DNA of 64,000 bases from CAWHPS01 sp963831235 (GTDB taxonomy: Bacteria > Fibrobacterota > OXYB2-FULL-49-7 > JAEUSG01), in assembly GCA_963831235.1 (NCBI GenBank), contig CAWHPS010000059.1, forward strand, positions 155,280 through 219,279. Direction: 5' to 3'. The translations under genes and the position numbers were made by a program. Of the stretch, positions 43,501-51,833 are shown one piece after another. The notes below the pieces were generated by a model. The model was not told where the DNA came from, made no database searches, and worked only from the letters and a program-made list of their open reading frames with translations. Every line of letters begins with the position of its first letter. Position 1 is the stretch's first letter.

Positions 43501-43883
43501 CCAGGTAATTTTTCGGAATATTCCATGACCTGTTCACCGAGTTCAGTATCAAACACATAGAGTGTTGCCACATATTCCGTACGCTGCTTGAAAAGACCGA
43601 TTGATGCCAGTAGGTGTATACCCACTTCTTTTGCGGCGCTGTTGTAACAATCATCTTTTTTACAACCACCAAGTTTGTCTATAAGGACGGTCATAGCGGT
43701 TTTGGGCCTTATATCAAAAAGGTTAAGTGTTTTAAGAATGCTGTCTGCTTTATTCTGCAAAAAGGTTACCTGGTCAGAATTGATGCCAGGGCCTCGTTTT
43801 ACCTCGAGCAGAGTAAGGGTGCGCTTTGTGGCAAATGTCTGTGTTAATAGAATGAAAACAAACAGCAATAAAACTCTTTTCAT
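40545..43883 (-). CDS. Large envelope protein: CsgG/LpoB-like N-term, beta-helix, barrel
   Basis: 1112 residues. A signal peptide (MKRVLLLFVFILLTQTFA) is followed by a CsgG/LpoB/TolB-N-like region (about 20-150; KEVGIHLLASIGLFKQRTEY). A right-handed beta-helix lies at about 200-400 (LNYCIISNSNYGVCVDNGNV, SECRFIRNSISCVYAY, RIENNDIGVVADQNG). A long beta-barrel-like C-terminus follows (ILGDFTESGSELSIASRQIR, then many alternating strands to VYGGFTLNLLF), ending in an aromatic residue as outer-membrane barrels do. Function unknown; surface display or assembly is inference. Its neighbours, an Ig-repeat and a FecR protein, suggest one envelope complex. Confidence 0.75.
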   Translation of the reverse strand: MKRVLLLFVFILLTQTFATKRTLTLLEVKRGPGINSDQVTFLQNKADSILKTLNLFDIRPKTAMTVLIDKLGGCKKDDCYNSAAKEVGIHLLASIGLFKQRTEYVATLYVFDTELGEQVMEYSEKLPGEIDLVSDSWVEKFLMQLEPMAVAAEEVAVKEANADEAAQKATVIMEDELSGKLTKDKSPYLLIRNVVVPANAVLEIDPGVTLLVSGDYVSIVVYGQLMVKGTRENPVIIKSAKKDAKQWDWDRIYIRGNTRSYLNYCIISNSNYGVCVDNGNVTLSECRFIRNSISCVYAYMSEVSISNTEIGSGHIIGINVDRGSSVLVDSGSIRNSNRAVVCQSFGKLEMSRTRIENNDIGVVADQNGLVELKDIHVSDNRIGVLSQLPIKEGKLFMVKGNDENMKIMDKSEAQKFFVKPERVASVRAKEKEFNDTTGFKSGFSSAPSRGESLAARLGLLGQVSLGMTYRQVNDLNNSVHSGVADSALPHQATYVPGLRPELQLYMQSKVGDRSSDFTLNGYGNYNGNRTQGAGGETHLENLNAYRSLQKIEVVNLTTNIPNHEFILGDFTESGSELSIASRQIRGLKWQGKLNAKPNRALDVEVLGGQSVIPYERGLKPDMLDSNTTPVRQEWLGMGSVKTKAGPDLVVGAHYIYSRQVDDPLLVPGIHFDSTELYGADPKLASMSGGFTAQMIFNDKYSAYAEIDAGYADTLSVDVDSSDVNPINYSKDTTIHHGIGLDNLAALAGLDYSLRGFTGNIEYLRAQNQFYSGGNPSIKPVVGNFQKAQFTGGKTFDLNLLNGKIKAVDLSTAFDWEAVGSEENGIKADTLGKDRLVLIDTSESGRKAEFEAYGNQDFRYQPMENKIKGALGLKIPVADFSFEPAFTYYYETKPLLKIDVKSQTVTATVDGVDKTVTATEYADAESRVQVGTVLVFAPPFANKTISNMRYKLEYERIFIDDKNDFDVDSIKWSKNDGYQQRVKGSFAAKFLKKRLANKFDAGYRYKEKKERTEKKTTINVLDKLSVDVIPRKIILNIQGYFSKTTTDYIESETDASINELQKLYGGESEIKWSITPMFSVSARGGYENGFDDSESGSENYDTVYGGFTLNLLF

Positions 43884-43914
43884 AATAATAGAGCCCCCTT
43901 GATATTTTCTTTTT

Positions 43915-46182
43915 TTATTGCCCGATGACAGTCAAGGAACCATTCTGCACCTTTTCGTTTCCGAGCAGATCGATGACCTTGATTATATATGTAATCACAT
44001 GCGTTTTCTTCGTATGAAACATACTCGTATTATAAGTAAGAACTATATCATCAAACTGTAAATCACTCGGCATAGTGGCCCCTTCATAAATCTGTGTATT
44101 ACCAATGGAAGGCCTGAATTCAACACGTTTAATAAGTTTGGCCGGATTGCTGACATCAATTCCGTCAATACGGAATGAAATTGAAACCTCCACATCCCTA
44201 TCAGACCCATTGGGTTCAGGAGGTGGGACTAATTTCTGACTAATTGTAGAATTAAAACTCGGTGGGTTGATGGGCCGGATAACAGGCTGCCTATCCATAT
44301 ATCCGGTTTTGGTGTATGTCATGGTCGTGACATTTTTACCTTTATCCGTTGCCTTGACCGTATATATGATATTCGCGCCATTTACAAACTGCACACACTG
44401 CCCGCCGCCATTCTGCGATACATCGAATTCATCCACCTGCCCCTCTCCTGTTGCATCAACTGTTACCGCAACCTCCTCCTCGGCTTTACTGCATGTAAAG
44501 GACTTGTCGAAAACCTTTACTGAAAGGCATTTGCCCTGGTCGGCCAGCTGTATCGTAGGCTTTTCAAGGTTGACTATGGGGCATGTCCATGTTACCCGTG
44601 TTTCCTTGGATGCAGGCTCGGCTGATTCATCGTTGGCTGCAAACACGATTTCCATATCACTAAAGCAGTCCCGGTCGTTGTTTCCGACCTGATAAGTGTA
44701 TGAACGTATTGTTCCACCAGCCCCGGACAAGGGTATAATTTTATCGTTAGCTTTAAGTTCAACAGCATTTGTCTTGACTTCAATGTTGATTTTATCACCA
44801 GCACAGACCGGTGTTGATGTTGTGAGTATAAGCGGGTATTTCTGCTTGTCGTAATGGAATGAAACAGGCACCTTCTTTTCACCCGAGCTTACCGATGCAC
44901 CGAGGTTTACATTAACCGTTAACTTGACAGGAGCTAATTTTATACCATTGCATTCGGATTGCACGTTCACGTCGAATTTCTTTTTTACGTCCTGACCCGA
45001 TTCCATGACCGCGGAAATCTCGACATCGTAGTCGCCGGTTTCATCGGACATGGGGTATTCAGATTCAAAGGTCCCGTCTGAAAAAACACGTGCCTCTTTT
45101 GAACCGTCGATTAAAACCTTGGCCATTGATGGAAAGACCTTGCCCCTAATCATGACCGGAAGTTTAGTAAGCTTTGAGCCGCTCTTGGGCTCCGTCACTG
45201 AAAGCGTAAGCTGACCGGCCTGGTTCTTCTGGAAGCCGGTTGCAACCTGGGCCGTAAAAGCATTCTGCGTAACGGTTGCAGCCACGCCATTCACCAAAAC
45301 CTGGGCATTGCCATCAGGATTATCCACCTTGCCGGTAAGAGTAAATATTGGTTCTACGTCGGCCCCGTTTGCAGGATCAGATATTTCGACCACACAACCG
45401 GTCTGGTCTTGCACAAGTTTTACCTTGACTGTCACCTTCTTGACCGAAGTCCCAAGTGTTGACGTAAAAGAAAGTTCGGCGTCGCCTATTTTTTTTGGCA
45501 GCTCGTAAAGCCCCCTGAAAGAACCGGAGTTGTCGGCTGTTACGGATGTCCCGCTGCCAAATGTGACTTTGGCATTCGGGAGAGTGATGCCCTGCACCGG
45601 AATCACATTGATTTTCGAAAACTCCTCTCCATCCGAAGGGGCGTTTATGATAAGGGACATCTCCTTCATGACCTCAACAACAGTTACATTGACTGAAACG
45701 GTTTTTACCATTGAGCCGACTGTTGCCGACACCTTGACCGGATAGTTCCCTGGAGCGGATGGAAGCTTGTATGCAAGAGAAAAATTGCCGTCCGCTGATA
45801 TTGTCACCTGGCCATCACCCAGCATGATAGTGGCACCGGGTGTTACAGTACCGCTCACCTGCACTGTTTTTTGCGTTACTGAAGCGCCCTCAATGGGTTC
45901 GGACAATGTCAGGACAACCACTTTCTCTTCAACCTTCTTTAACACCACCTTGACACTTCGCATAGCTGTTTTACCCTCGAATACAGCGGCAACAATTATC
46001 TCCTGATCTCCTGAAGCGCCTTCAGGAAGTGTTAGCGTGCCTGCAAACAGACCATCTTTTGCGGGCGTGATATCTGATCCGCCGTTTACTTTTACAAGAG
46101 CGCCAGGCGTTGTTTTTCCTGTTATGGTGATATTGCCTGTTGAAATTTCCTCACCATCGCGGGGAGAAGTGATTTCGAGCAT
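43915..46182 (-). CDS. Ig-like repeat protein
   Basis: 755 residues with at least five bacterial Ig-like/glucodextranase-B-type repeats; each starts with a 'S/D-P-x-x-G-x-x-V/I' strand (LEITSPRDGEEISTGNITIT, LTLSEPIEGASVTQKTVQVS, LIINAPSDGEEFSKINVIPV, VEISDPANGADVEPIFTLTG, LSVTEPKSGSKLTKLPVMIR). The C-terminal third is different and Cys-containing. There is no signal peptide at the ATG used. The in-frame sequence upstream (TAKPKDEL) reaches back into the FecR gene, which hints that both were one secreted protein. Confidence 0.75.
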   Translation of the reverse strand: MLEITSPRDGEEISTGNITITGKTTPGALVKVNGGSDITPAKDGLFAGTLTLPEGASGDQEIIVAAVFEGKTAMRSVKVVLKKVEEKVVVLTLSEPIEGASVTQKTVQVSGTVTPGATIMLGDGQVTISADGNFSLAYKLPSAPGNYPVKVSATVGSMVKTVSVNVTVVEVMKEMSLIINAPSDGEEFSKINVIPVQGITLPNAKVTFGSGTSVTADNSGSFRGLYELPKKIGDAELSFTSTLGTSVKKVTVKVKLVQDQTGCVVEISDPANGADVEPIFTLTGKVDNPDGNAQVLVNGVAATVTQNAFTAQVATGFQKNQAGQLTLSVTEPKSGSKLTKLPVMIRGKVFPSMAKVLIDGSKEARVFSDGTFESEYPMSDETGDYDVEISAVMESGQDVKKKFDVNVQSECNGIKLAPVKLTVNVNLGASVSSGEKKVPVSFHYDKQKYPLILTTSTPVCAGDKINIEVKTNAVELKANDKIIPLSGAGGTIRSYTYQVGNNDRDCFSDMEIVFAANDESAEPASKETRVTWTCPIVNLEKPTIQLADQGKCLSVKVFDKSFTCSKAEEEVAVTVDATGEGQVDEFDVSQNGGGQCVQFVNGANIIYTVKATDKGKNVTTMTYTKTGYMDRQPVIRPINPPSFNSTISQKLVPPPEPNGSDRDVEVSISFRIDGIDVSNPAKLIKRVEFRPSIGNTQIYEGATMPSDLQFDDIVLTYNTSMFHTKKTHVITYIIKVIDLLGNEKVQNGSLTVIGQ

Positions 46183-46192
46183 GAGTTCGTCC

Positions 46193-46825
46193 TTAGGTTT
46201 GGCCGTCTGTGGTGTCCTGCTTCATGGGAACAACATCCACACCACCCTTGTCTTTTTGAACATGCGCCTCCTGATTATCGAACACAAAAACAGGTTTGCC
46301 ACCAGCCTTGTTCTGCACCTCAACCTTGCCGCTTTTAACGCTGACGCGTGTAAGTCCTTTATCAACCACAATACCGAGCTCCGTGCCACGGATAGCGGCT
46401 GTTGCGGTAGGCGTCTCGAATGTGAATGTGCTTCGCTGGTTTGTAAGCTTTTTAACATTAGCCCATACGCTTCCGGTTTTGACGCTTACGGTTGTTGTAT
46501 TGGCCTTTGTCCTTGCATTCTGGAAGACTTCGTTTAATTCAAACACTGTGTTTTCCATGATGTTTATTATGGTACCTTCAGGGGTTTCTATGTCCACTTT
46601 TGACTCAACATAAGTGCGAATGGCATCCTTGCTGGAAAGCTTCATGCCGATTTTAACGTCTTTCCAGTCTTTATCATCGCCTTTTTTGACCATGACCTTG
46701 CCAACAAAGTAGCTTATTTTTGCTCCACGCTCTATCATCTGTTCTGCAAAAGGGGCGGAAACAAGAAAGGAAAGGATCGTTACCAGTGAAAACAGGAATG
46801 ACCGGTTTGCGATAGAGACGATCAT
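46193..46825 (-). CDS. FecR-domain periplasmic protein
   Basis: About 210 residues. The signal peptide MIVSIANRSFLFSLVTILSF and a FecR-type domain (PF04773) are clear: VGKVMVKKGDDKDWKDVKIG, DAIRTYVESKVDIETPEG, TPTATAAIRGTELGIVVDKG, TRVSVKSGKVEVQNKAG. Start 46825 (a GGGGGT stretch upstream) is preferred over 46858 because it gives a proper signal sequence. Only 10 bp separate its stop from the Ig-repeat start, in another frame. No sigma factor gene is adjacent, so it is not a FecIR-type regulator. Confidence 0.8.
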   Translation of the reverse strand: MIVSIANRSFLFSLVTILSFLVSAPFAEQMIERGAKISYFVGKVMVKKGDDKDWKDVKIGMKLSSKDAIRTYVESKVDIETPEGTIINIMENTVFELNEVFQNARTKANTTTVSVKTGSVWANVKKLTNQRSTFTFETPTATAAIRGTELGIVVDKGLTRVSVKSGKVEVQNKAGGKPVFVFDNQEAHVQKDKGGVDVVPMKQDTTDGQT

Positions 46826-46899
46826 AGATACCCCCTTTTCAAATAATATTACTGACAAAAACTTTCAATAATTAGTCATAGGAATCTTAAAAAACAGTG

Positions 46900-48890
46900 G
46901 TGGCTGTTTGTCTGTTCGAGTAGGCCGGGCAGATTACTGCCCGGCCCCTCACGGAACCGTACGAACAGCTTTCCCATATACGGCTCTTCATTCGGTCTTC
47001 GAAGTTTTGCATTCATGCTCGAAACGGACATAGGTTAACCATGATTCGCGATTTAGGCCAATTTACGTCTTTAAGCATCTGATTGAACTCTTTCCAGTTG
47101 TAACTTCGACGTTGACTTCGCCTATTCAACCACTTGAACGTGATTCGCGTGAACCAGTAGTGATACAGACTGCACATCCAACTATTATCCGTGATGGCGT
47201 AGTAATTCAAATGCCCTTGTATTCGAGCCTTCGCATTGCGCATCAATTCACCCGTGTTCATCTTCGCTCGTATCTTGCGTATCCACTCTTTATATTCGCG
47301 GAGTTTCGCCTTGAATTTCTTGATACTCGTACATCGCTTTACTTTGAAGTCCCCAAAACGGGTGCGTCCACAGTAATGCGTGAGTCCAAGAAAGGTGAAC
47401 ATCTGTCTTTTCTCGCCTTTGCGCTTTGCGTTTTGTACCGCATAGGGGCCATATTCCATTCGCCTTGTCTTTTCCGGCGCTATCTCCAAGTTGAAGCCTT
47501 CCAGGCGGTCTTTGAGATTGCGCTCAAAAGCTTCCGCGTCTTCTTTGAACTGAAATGCGCTGAGAAAGTCATCTGCAAATCTGAACAGATGCGCCTCTCC
47601 CTTTGCATGCGGCTTCACTCTCTTTTCGAACCATAAATCCAAAGCGTAATGCAGGTACACATTCGACAGTATCGGTGAAACGATTGCCCCTTGTGGCGCC
47701 CCTTCCTCACTGGCATGGGTCAATCCGTCCTCCATGATTCCCGCGTTCAACATTCGCGTTATCAGCCTCAGCAAACGCTCGTCTCCTATCCTATGCCTGA
47801 GAAATTTTCCTAACCATTCCCAGTTCAACCGGTCGAAGAAACTCCGAATGTCCGCTTCCACTACATGGTTGATTCGCTTCTGCTGAATCGTCTTACCTAT
47901 CGCATCAATACACTGATGCGGACTGCGGTTCTCACGGTAACCGTAACTGCACTCTAAAAACATCGGCTCGTATATCTGTTCGAGAACTCTCTTCACCGCC
48001 ATTTCCACTATCTTGTCTTCAAATACGCTTATCGCCAGCGGTCTTCCTTTCTCGTTCCCCGGCTTTGGTATATATGCCCGCCGCTTGGTTTGCGGCAGGT
48101 ATCCCATTCGCTTCAACCGTGCCGAGAGGTCCAGCAAGTTCTCTTCCAGATTTCTCCGATACTCTTCCTTCGTTACACCATCAATCCCGACGGCTTTGGT
48201 TCCGTCGAGACTTTCAAAACATGAACGCAAGTTGTCCACATCCGTCACATGGTGATACAGTGATGTCAGCACCTCTGCGGGATGCTTCTCAACATACGCC
48301 CTTACCCGTGTCAGTTCAGTTGCCATTATGCTTCATCCCTTGCATGATGATAATGTCTCCCTTTTCACGGACGACCTCCTGTGAGGCGCTTCGCTCATCA
48401 GGGTTTCCCCCAATTCATCGCTACGGCCATTGCAGCCTCTACCGCGCCTCATCACTGCACTGGTGTCCTCTGGAACAGCTCCTTTTACGTTGTCATTCCA
48501 TACTTCGCTACTACCCCACTCGATCCGGGAGTGCTTCACGAAGAACCTTCGTTTCCAGTGACTCGCCTGGTTGCTCCATCTTCAGTTCGTTCAGCTCGAT
48601 GCAGTCTGCGACCCCGGGAGGCTGCGACAGCGCTTGCCTTGACGCGCTACCGTATTTCGTCTGCGCCAATTATGAAAGGATCGACCGACCTCCACCTTTT
48701 AATTCTTTCGGGGCTATGTGTCTGATTCAGAGCTAATTTCCCTTCAACCTCGCTGAACTCGCCTTGGTTCTAACGGATATCTTTCATCCTCCCAAGCACT
48801 ACCGAGTGATTTGGCTAAATCTTACTCGGGGCGACCTCCTTGTCACCTTGATGATGGCTCATTGCCAGGTTACCCATAAATAAATTGTTA
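46900..48890 (-). mobile_element. Group II intron with maturase (boundaries approximate)
   Basis: The 3' part on the minus strand has a domain V hairpin at 46954-46986 (GAGCCGTATATGGG, loop, GTACGGTTC) downstream of the maturase gene, followed by a GGGCCGGGCAG/CTGCCCGGCC stem that fits domain VI or the 3' end. The 5' part (about 48330-48890) holds ~560 bp of non-coding, structured sequence as expected for domains I-III. Exact exon junctions cannot be fixed by eye. It sits between the FecR gene and a plus-strand hypothetical, not in a gene. About 160 bp of AT-rich sequence (48900-49062) follow, with nothing recognised. Confidence 0.8.
47013..48326 (-). CDS. ltrA: Group II intron reverse transcriptase/maturase
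   Basis: 437 residues. RT blocks: VGIDGVTKEEYRRNL, GRPLAISVFEDKIVEMAVKR, EADIRSFFDRLNWEWL, EEGAPQGAIVSPILSNVYLH and the active site FRFADDFLSAF (FADD in place of YADD). The maturase (X) region follows (KAKLREYKEWIRK to MCSLYHYWFTRITFKWLNRR), and there is no clear HNH endonuclease domain after it. It both splices and mobilises the intron. Intact. Confidence 0.95.
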   Translation of the reverse strand: MATELTRVRAYVEKHPAEVLTSLYHHVTDVDNLRSCFESLDGTKAVGIDGVTKEEYRRNLEENLLDLSARLKRMGYLPQTKRRAYIPKPGNEKGRPLAISVFEDKIVEMAVKRVLEQIYEPMFLECSYGYRENRSPHQCIDAIGKTIQQKRINHVVEADIRSFFDRLNWEWLGKFLRHRIGDERLLRLITRMLNAGIMEDGLTHASEEGAPQGAIVSPILSNVYLHYALDLWFEKRVKPHAKGEAHLFRFADDFLSAFQFKEDAEAFERNLKDRLEGFNLEIAPEKTRRMEYGPYAVQNAKRKGEKRQMFTFLGLTHYCGRTRFGDFKVKRCTSIKKFKAKLREYKEWIRKIRAKMNTGELMRNAKARIQGHLNYYAITDNSWMCSLYHYWFTRITFKWLNRRSQRRSYNWKEFNQMLKDVNWPKSRIMVNLCPFRA

Positions 48891-49062
48891 TCAATTCGTT
48901 AATAGATCCAGAGGATTATCGCATAATCTTGAAAAATTATAATTTTCCTTGATTTAATTGATAATCAGAAATTATCTATATGTAAAATATATTTTTATTT
49001 CTATTATATCAATAGATTATTGTTAAGATTATAAATCATTTGGATTTAACCGGAGCGTTCCA

Positions 49063-49416
49063 ATGGAAACACTTGAAAAAGGCCCTAATAACAGCAGTTT
49101 GGATAATATAAGCATAAACTACGAAGAAGACGGCATCCTGCTTGTTAAAGAAGTGAAAAAACAGGTACTATCCAAAGGTGCATGGACAACCATAATGTTT
49201 CTCTACCAGGAATACGACAGGGCAAACCAGAACTACAAACCAGAGAAAATTTCCCTCCGGCGCTACCAGAAAAAAGACGGCAACTACATCCAACGGAGCA
49301 AATTTACCATATCAAGCGACAAACAGGCTCACATGATCGCAAATAAGATCGCGGAATGGTATCCGGACACTGTTCTTGCCGGTGAAACTGTTGAAGAAAG
49401 CAATACTCAAGAGTAA
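49063..49416 (+). CDS. Conserved hypothetical protein
   Basis: 117 residues, hydrophilic, with no signal peptide or membrane segment: DGILLVKEVKKQVLSKGAWT, TIMFLYQEYDRANQNYKPEK, ISLRRYQKKDGNYIQRSKFT. It has a good ribosome-binding site (CGGAG, 7 nt before the ATG) and sits 11 bp ahead of ybeY, so the two are probably co-transcribed. Family not recognised. Confidence 0.65.
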   Translation: METLEKGPNNSSLDNISINYEEDGILLVKEVKKQVLSKGAWTTIMFLYQEYDRANQNYKPEKISLRRYQKKDGNYIQRSKFTISSDKQAHMIANKIAEWYPDTVLAGETVEESNTQE

Positions 49417-49427
49417 CCCCGCTTTTA

Positions 49428-49832
49428 ATGCAGTTGATTAATGTAATAGAGGACCATAAGTCGTTATCCGTTGATATTCTATTCTTAAAAAAACTTGCAG
49501 CACACCTTTTGATCTGCGAAGGTGTTAAGGAGCATGAAGTAAACATCATACTTTCGGGCAATGGTTTATTGAAAAGACTAAACAATCGATTCAGGAAAAA
49601 AGACAAGCCAACTGATGTTCTTTCATTTAATTTCAGCGACCCCGGGTTCCTGGGAGAAATCTACATCTCCCTTGACAAGGCAAAAACCCAGGCCCGTGAA
49701 TACGGGGTTTCTTTCGAGAATGAAGTAAAGAGACTCTTGGCACATGGACTTCTTCATCTCCTTGGACACACACATTATAAAAAAGCCAAGCGAATTAAGA
49801 TGGAGGAAAAGGAAAAGCTTTATTGTGCATAG
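49428..49832 (+). CDS. ybeY: Endoribonuclease YbeY
   Basis: 134 residues with the zinc site HGLLHLLGHTH (H-x3-H-x5-H pattern of YbeY/UPF0054) and the preceding FRKKDKPTDVLSFNFSDPGF, GEIYISLDKAKTQA. It acts in 16S rRNA 3'-end maturation and ribosome quality control. A terminator-like hairpin follows at 49939-49964. Confidence 0.93.
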   Translation: MQLINVIEDHKSLSVDILFLKKLAAHLLICEGVKEHEVNIILSGNGLLKRLNNRFRKKDKPTDVLSFNFSDPGFLGEIYISLDKAKTQAREYGVSFENEVKRLLAHGLLHLLGHTHYKKAKRIKMEEKEKLYCA

Positions 49833-49938
49833 AAGAAACTTTCAGATAATCCATAGCAAAATAGCTGGAATTTAAAATAAACGTCTACCATCCTTAATTC
49901 TAAAATAAAACGCTTCTATAATCCAAGCTCCCAAATGT

Positions 49939-49964
49939 TGTTGTCAATTCGACAACACTTTTTT
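49939..49964 (+). terminator. Rho-independent terminator after ybeY
   Basis: Stem TGTTGTC/GACAACA with loop AATTC followed by C and six T. It lies about 107 bp behind ybeY and just before the next promoter. Confidence 0.7.
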
Positions 49965-49974
49965 AATGTGTTTA

Positions 49975-50003
49975 TTGACATTGCCATTTCATCCGACTAT
50001 CTT
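49975..50003 (+). promoter_or_regulatory. Sigma70-like promoter of the TIGR02147 operon
   Basis: TTGACA (49975-49980), 17-bp spacer, TATCTT (49998-50003). The expected start of transcription (about 50010) is only a few bases before the ATG at 50015 and there is no ribosome-binding site, so the message is nearly leaderless. Confidence 0.6.
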
Positions 50004-50014
50004 TTTAGCAACTT

Positions 50015-50848
50015 ATGAACAGCATTCTGACATACGACAACTTCAGAGAATATATCCGGGACTATTTTATTGAATCAAAAAAGACAAGGAAGTATTTTTC
50101 TTTCAAAACTTTTGCCGACAAGGCAGGCTTTAAGTCTCGTGACTATATATTACGCGTAATGAACGGTTCAAGAAACCTTTCAAAAGACAGTGTCATCAGG
50201 CTCTACAAGGCAATGGGACTCTCTGAAAAAGAAGCGGACTATTTCGAGAAGCTGGTTGATTTTAATCAGTCAAAGTCTTTGCTCGAAAAGGAGAACTCTT
50301 ATTTAAAACTATCGCGGCTTAAGGGATGCAAAAAGCATACCAGACTCAGAGAGGACCAGTATGAGTATCTGTCAACCTGGTATCACTGCGTTATCCGCGC
50401 ACTGCTTCCTGTTGTCAGCTTTAATGAAGATTATAAGATACTGGGCAAGCTTCTTGATCCTCAAATTTCCGCAAAAGAGGCACGGGATTCCGTTAATCTG
50501 CTGCTAAGACTGGGGCTCATCAAGCGTCTTCCTTCAAATAAATATCTTGTGTCCGACGCAGCTCTCTCAACCGGGGATGAGATTAAATCACTTGCAGCCG
50601 CACAATTCCATAAGATGTATATGGATTTGGCCAGGAGATCCATTGATTTGCATCATGCAGAGGATCGCGAAATCAGCGGGCTTTCGATGAGTATTTCAAG
50701 AGAAACATTTGTCAGGATAAAATCCGAAATACAATTATTCAGAAAAAAAGTTATTGACCTTGTAACAGAAGATAAAACAGAGGATCGGACTTACCATCTT
50801 CAATGCCATTTGTTTCCAACATCAAAATTAAGGCAAAATGATGCATAA
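50015..50848 (+). CDS. TIGR02147-family protein (putative regulator)
   Basis: 277 residues. The N-terminus FREYIRDYFIESKKTRKYFS, FKTFADKAGFKSRDYILRVM, NGSRNLSKDSVIRLYKAMGL is the defining region of TIGR02147 proteins, with an XRE-like helix-turn-helix. The C-terminal DUF4423 part includes SGLSMSISRETFVRIKSEIQ. The family is expanded in Fibrobacter and relatives and in Bdellovibrio; members are thought to be transcription regulators. It overlaps the lipoprotein gene by 11 bp. Confidence 0.88.
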   Translation: MNSILTYDNFREYIRDYFIESKKTRKYFSFKTFADKAGFKSRDYILRVMNGSRNLSKDSVIRLYKAMGLSEKEADYFEKLVDFNQSKSLLEKENSYLKLSRLKGCKKHTRLREDQYEYLSTWYHCVIRALLPVVSFNEDYKILGKLLDPQISAKEARDSVNLLLRLGLIKRLPSNKYLVSDAALSTGDEIKSLAAAQFHKMYMDLARRSIDLHHAEDREISGLSMSISRETFVRIKSEIQLFRKKVIDLVTEDKTEDRTYHLQCHLFPTSKLRQNDA

Positions 50849-51806
50849 AAACATTCTTACTGTCCTAATCCTGATTATTTCAATTCTATTTCTGAGGTGT
50901 TCGAATAGACATACGGATGTCACCGGCACAGTAACAGAAGTCGGAAACCCATCGGCATTCAATGGTGTTGTTTTAAATACTTCCGGTAAACCTGTTTCAA
51001 ATGCTGAGATTGTACTTTATTCCAGAAAACCGATACAGAACTATAATCCATATTATTTTCAAGAAAAATGGATGTTACGCGAAATCACCCATACAAATAG
51101 TGACGGCAAATTCACTTTCAATTGTAAGGAATCAGGCACTTATTTATTTGAAGGAATGCAGAAAGCGTCTGGTTTGTTTTTTTCCATTGTAAAAACAAAG
51201 GAAGAAGCAACCGTTTTTTATCCGGATACGCTGGTTTTAAAAAAAGCCGGCAGTATTGCAGGAACCATCTATGCACTTGGCATGGGACTCGATGGACATA
51301 CGAATGAAGTGATCCTCGTAAATGTTGAAAATTCAAATCGAATAACTTTTTCTGATTCTGCCGGACACTACCTGATTCCGGACCTTGCTGAGGGTATTTA
51401 TCGCATTGGATTTTATCCTTTTAATAATTATTTGCCGAAATTCATGGATTCAATCCGTGTATTTTCTGATAGTACCGTAACCCTTGATACAATCATTTTA
51501 CAACCAGACCAATCATATATTCCGCCCCCGCCGATAAATGTCACCGGAGAGTACAATTCAACCTCCATGGTTGTCAATGTCCATTGGAACAAGGTCCAGG
51601 TTGAGGATTTATTAGGGTATAAAGTCGAACGGCGAAACACCTTTGGGGATATAGAAAAAGTCACACCAATTATAACAGACACATCTTGGACGGACACTAT
51701 ACCCAATCTTCCGGAAAATACCCGGATATTTTATGTTGTCCGGTCAGTGGATAAGTCTTTTAACGAAAGCCTGAACGCAGAACCCTTAACAATAATCATA
51801 AAATAA
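50838..51806 (+). CDS. Lipoprotein with CarbopepD_reg-like and fibronectin III-like domains
   Basis: 322 residues. A lipobox-type signal peptide (ILTVLILIISILFLRCSN, Cys at about 22) is followed by GTVTEVGNPSAFNGVVLNTS, GKPVSNAEIVLYSRKP, a carboxypeptidase-regulatory-like beta-sandwich, a second one (GSIAGTIYALGMGLDGHTNE) and a fibronectin III-like end (VHWNKVQVEDLLGYKVERRN). TIGR02147 gene plus such a lipoprotein is a recurrent Fibrobacterota pair; the regulator may sense or control the surface protein. Confidence 0.8.
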   Translation: MMHKNILTVLILIISILFLRCSNRHTDVTGTVTEVGNPSAFNGVVLNTSGKPVSNAEIVLYSRKPIQNYNPYYFQEKWMLREITHTNSDGKFTFNCKESGTYLFEGMQKASGLFFSIVKTKEEATVFYPDTLVLKKAGSIAGTIYALGMGLDGHTNEVILVNVENSNRITFSDSAGHYLIPDLAEGIYRIGFYPFNNYLPKFMDSIRVFSDSTVTLDTIILQPDQSYIPPPPINVTGEYNSTSMVVNVHWNKVQVEDLLGYKVERRNTFGDIEKVTPIITDTSWTDTIPNLPENTRIFYVVRSVDKSFNESLNAEPLTIIIK

Positions 51807-51833
51807 AACTTTAACGATTTGGAGGTCACTAAA

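Noticed and set aside
46193..46825. FecR-type sigma regulator of iron uptake
   Set aside because: No ECF sigma factor or TonB receptor gene is adjacent; the protein has a signal peptide and belongs with Ig-repeat and envelope genes.
48065..48736. 223-codon plus-strand frame in the intron
   Set aside because: Antisense to the maturase and the structured 5' intron RNA; composition is low-complexity Ser/Pro/Cys-rich.
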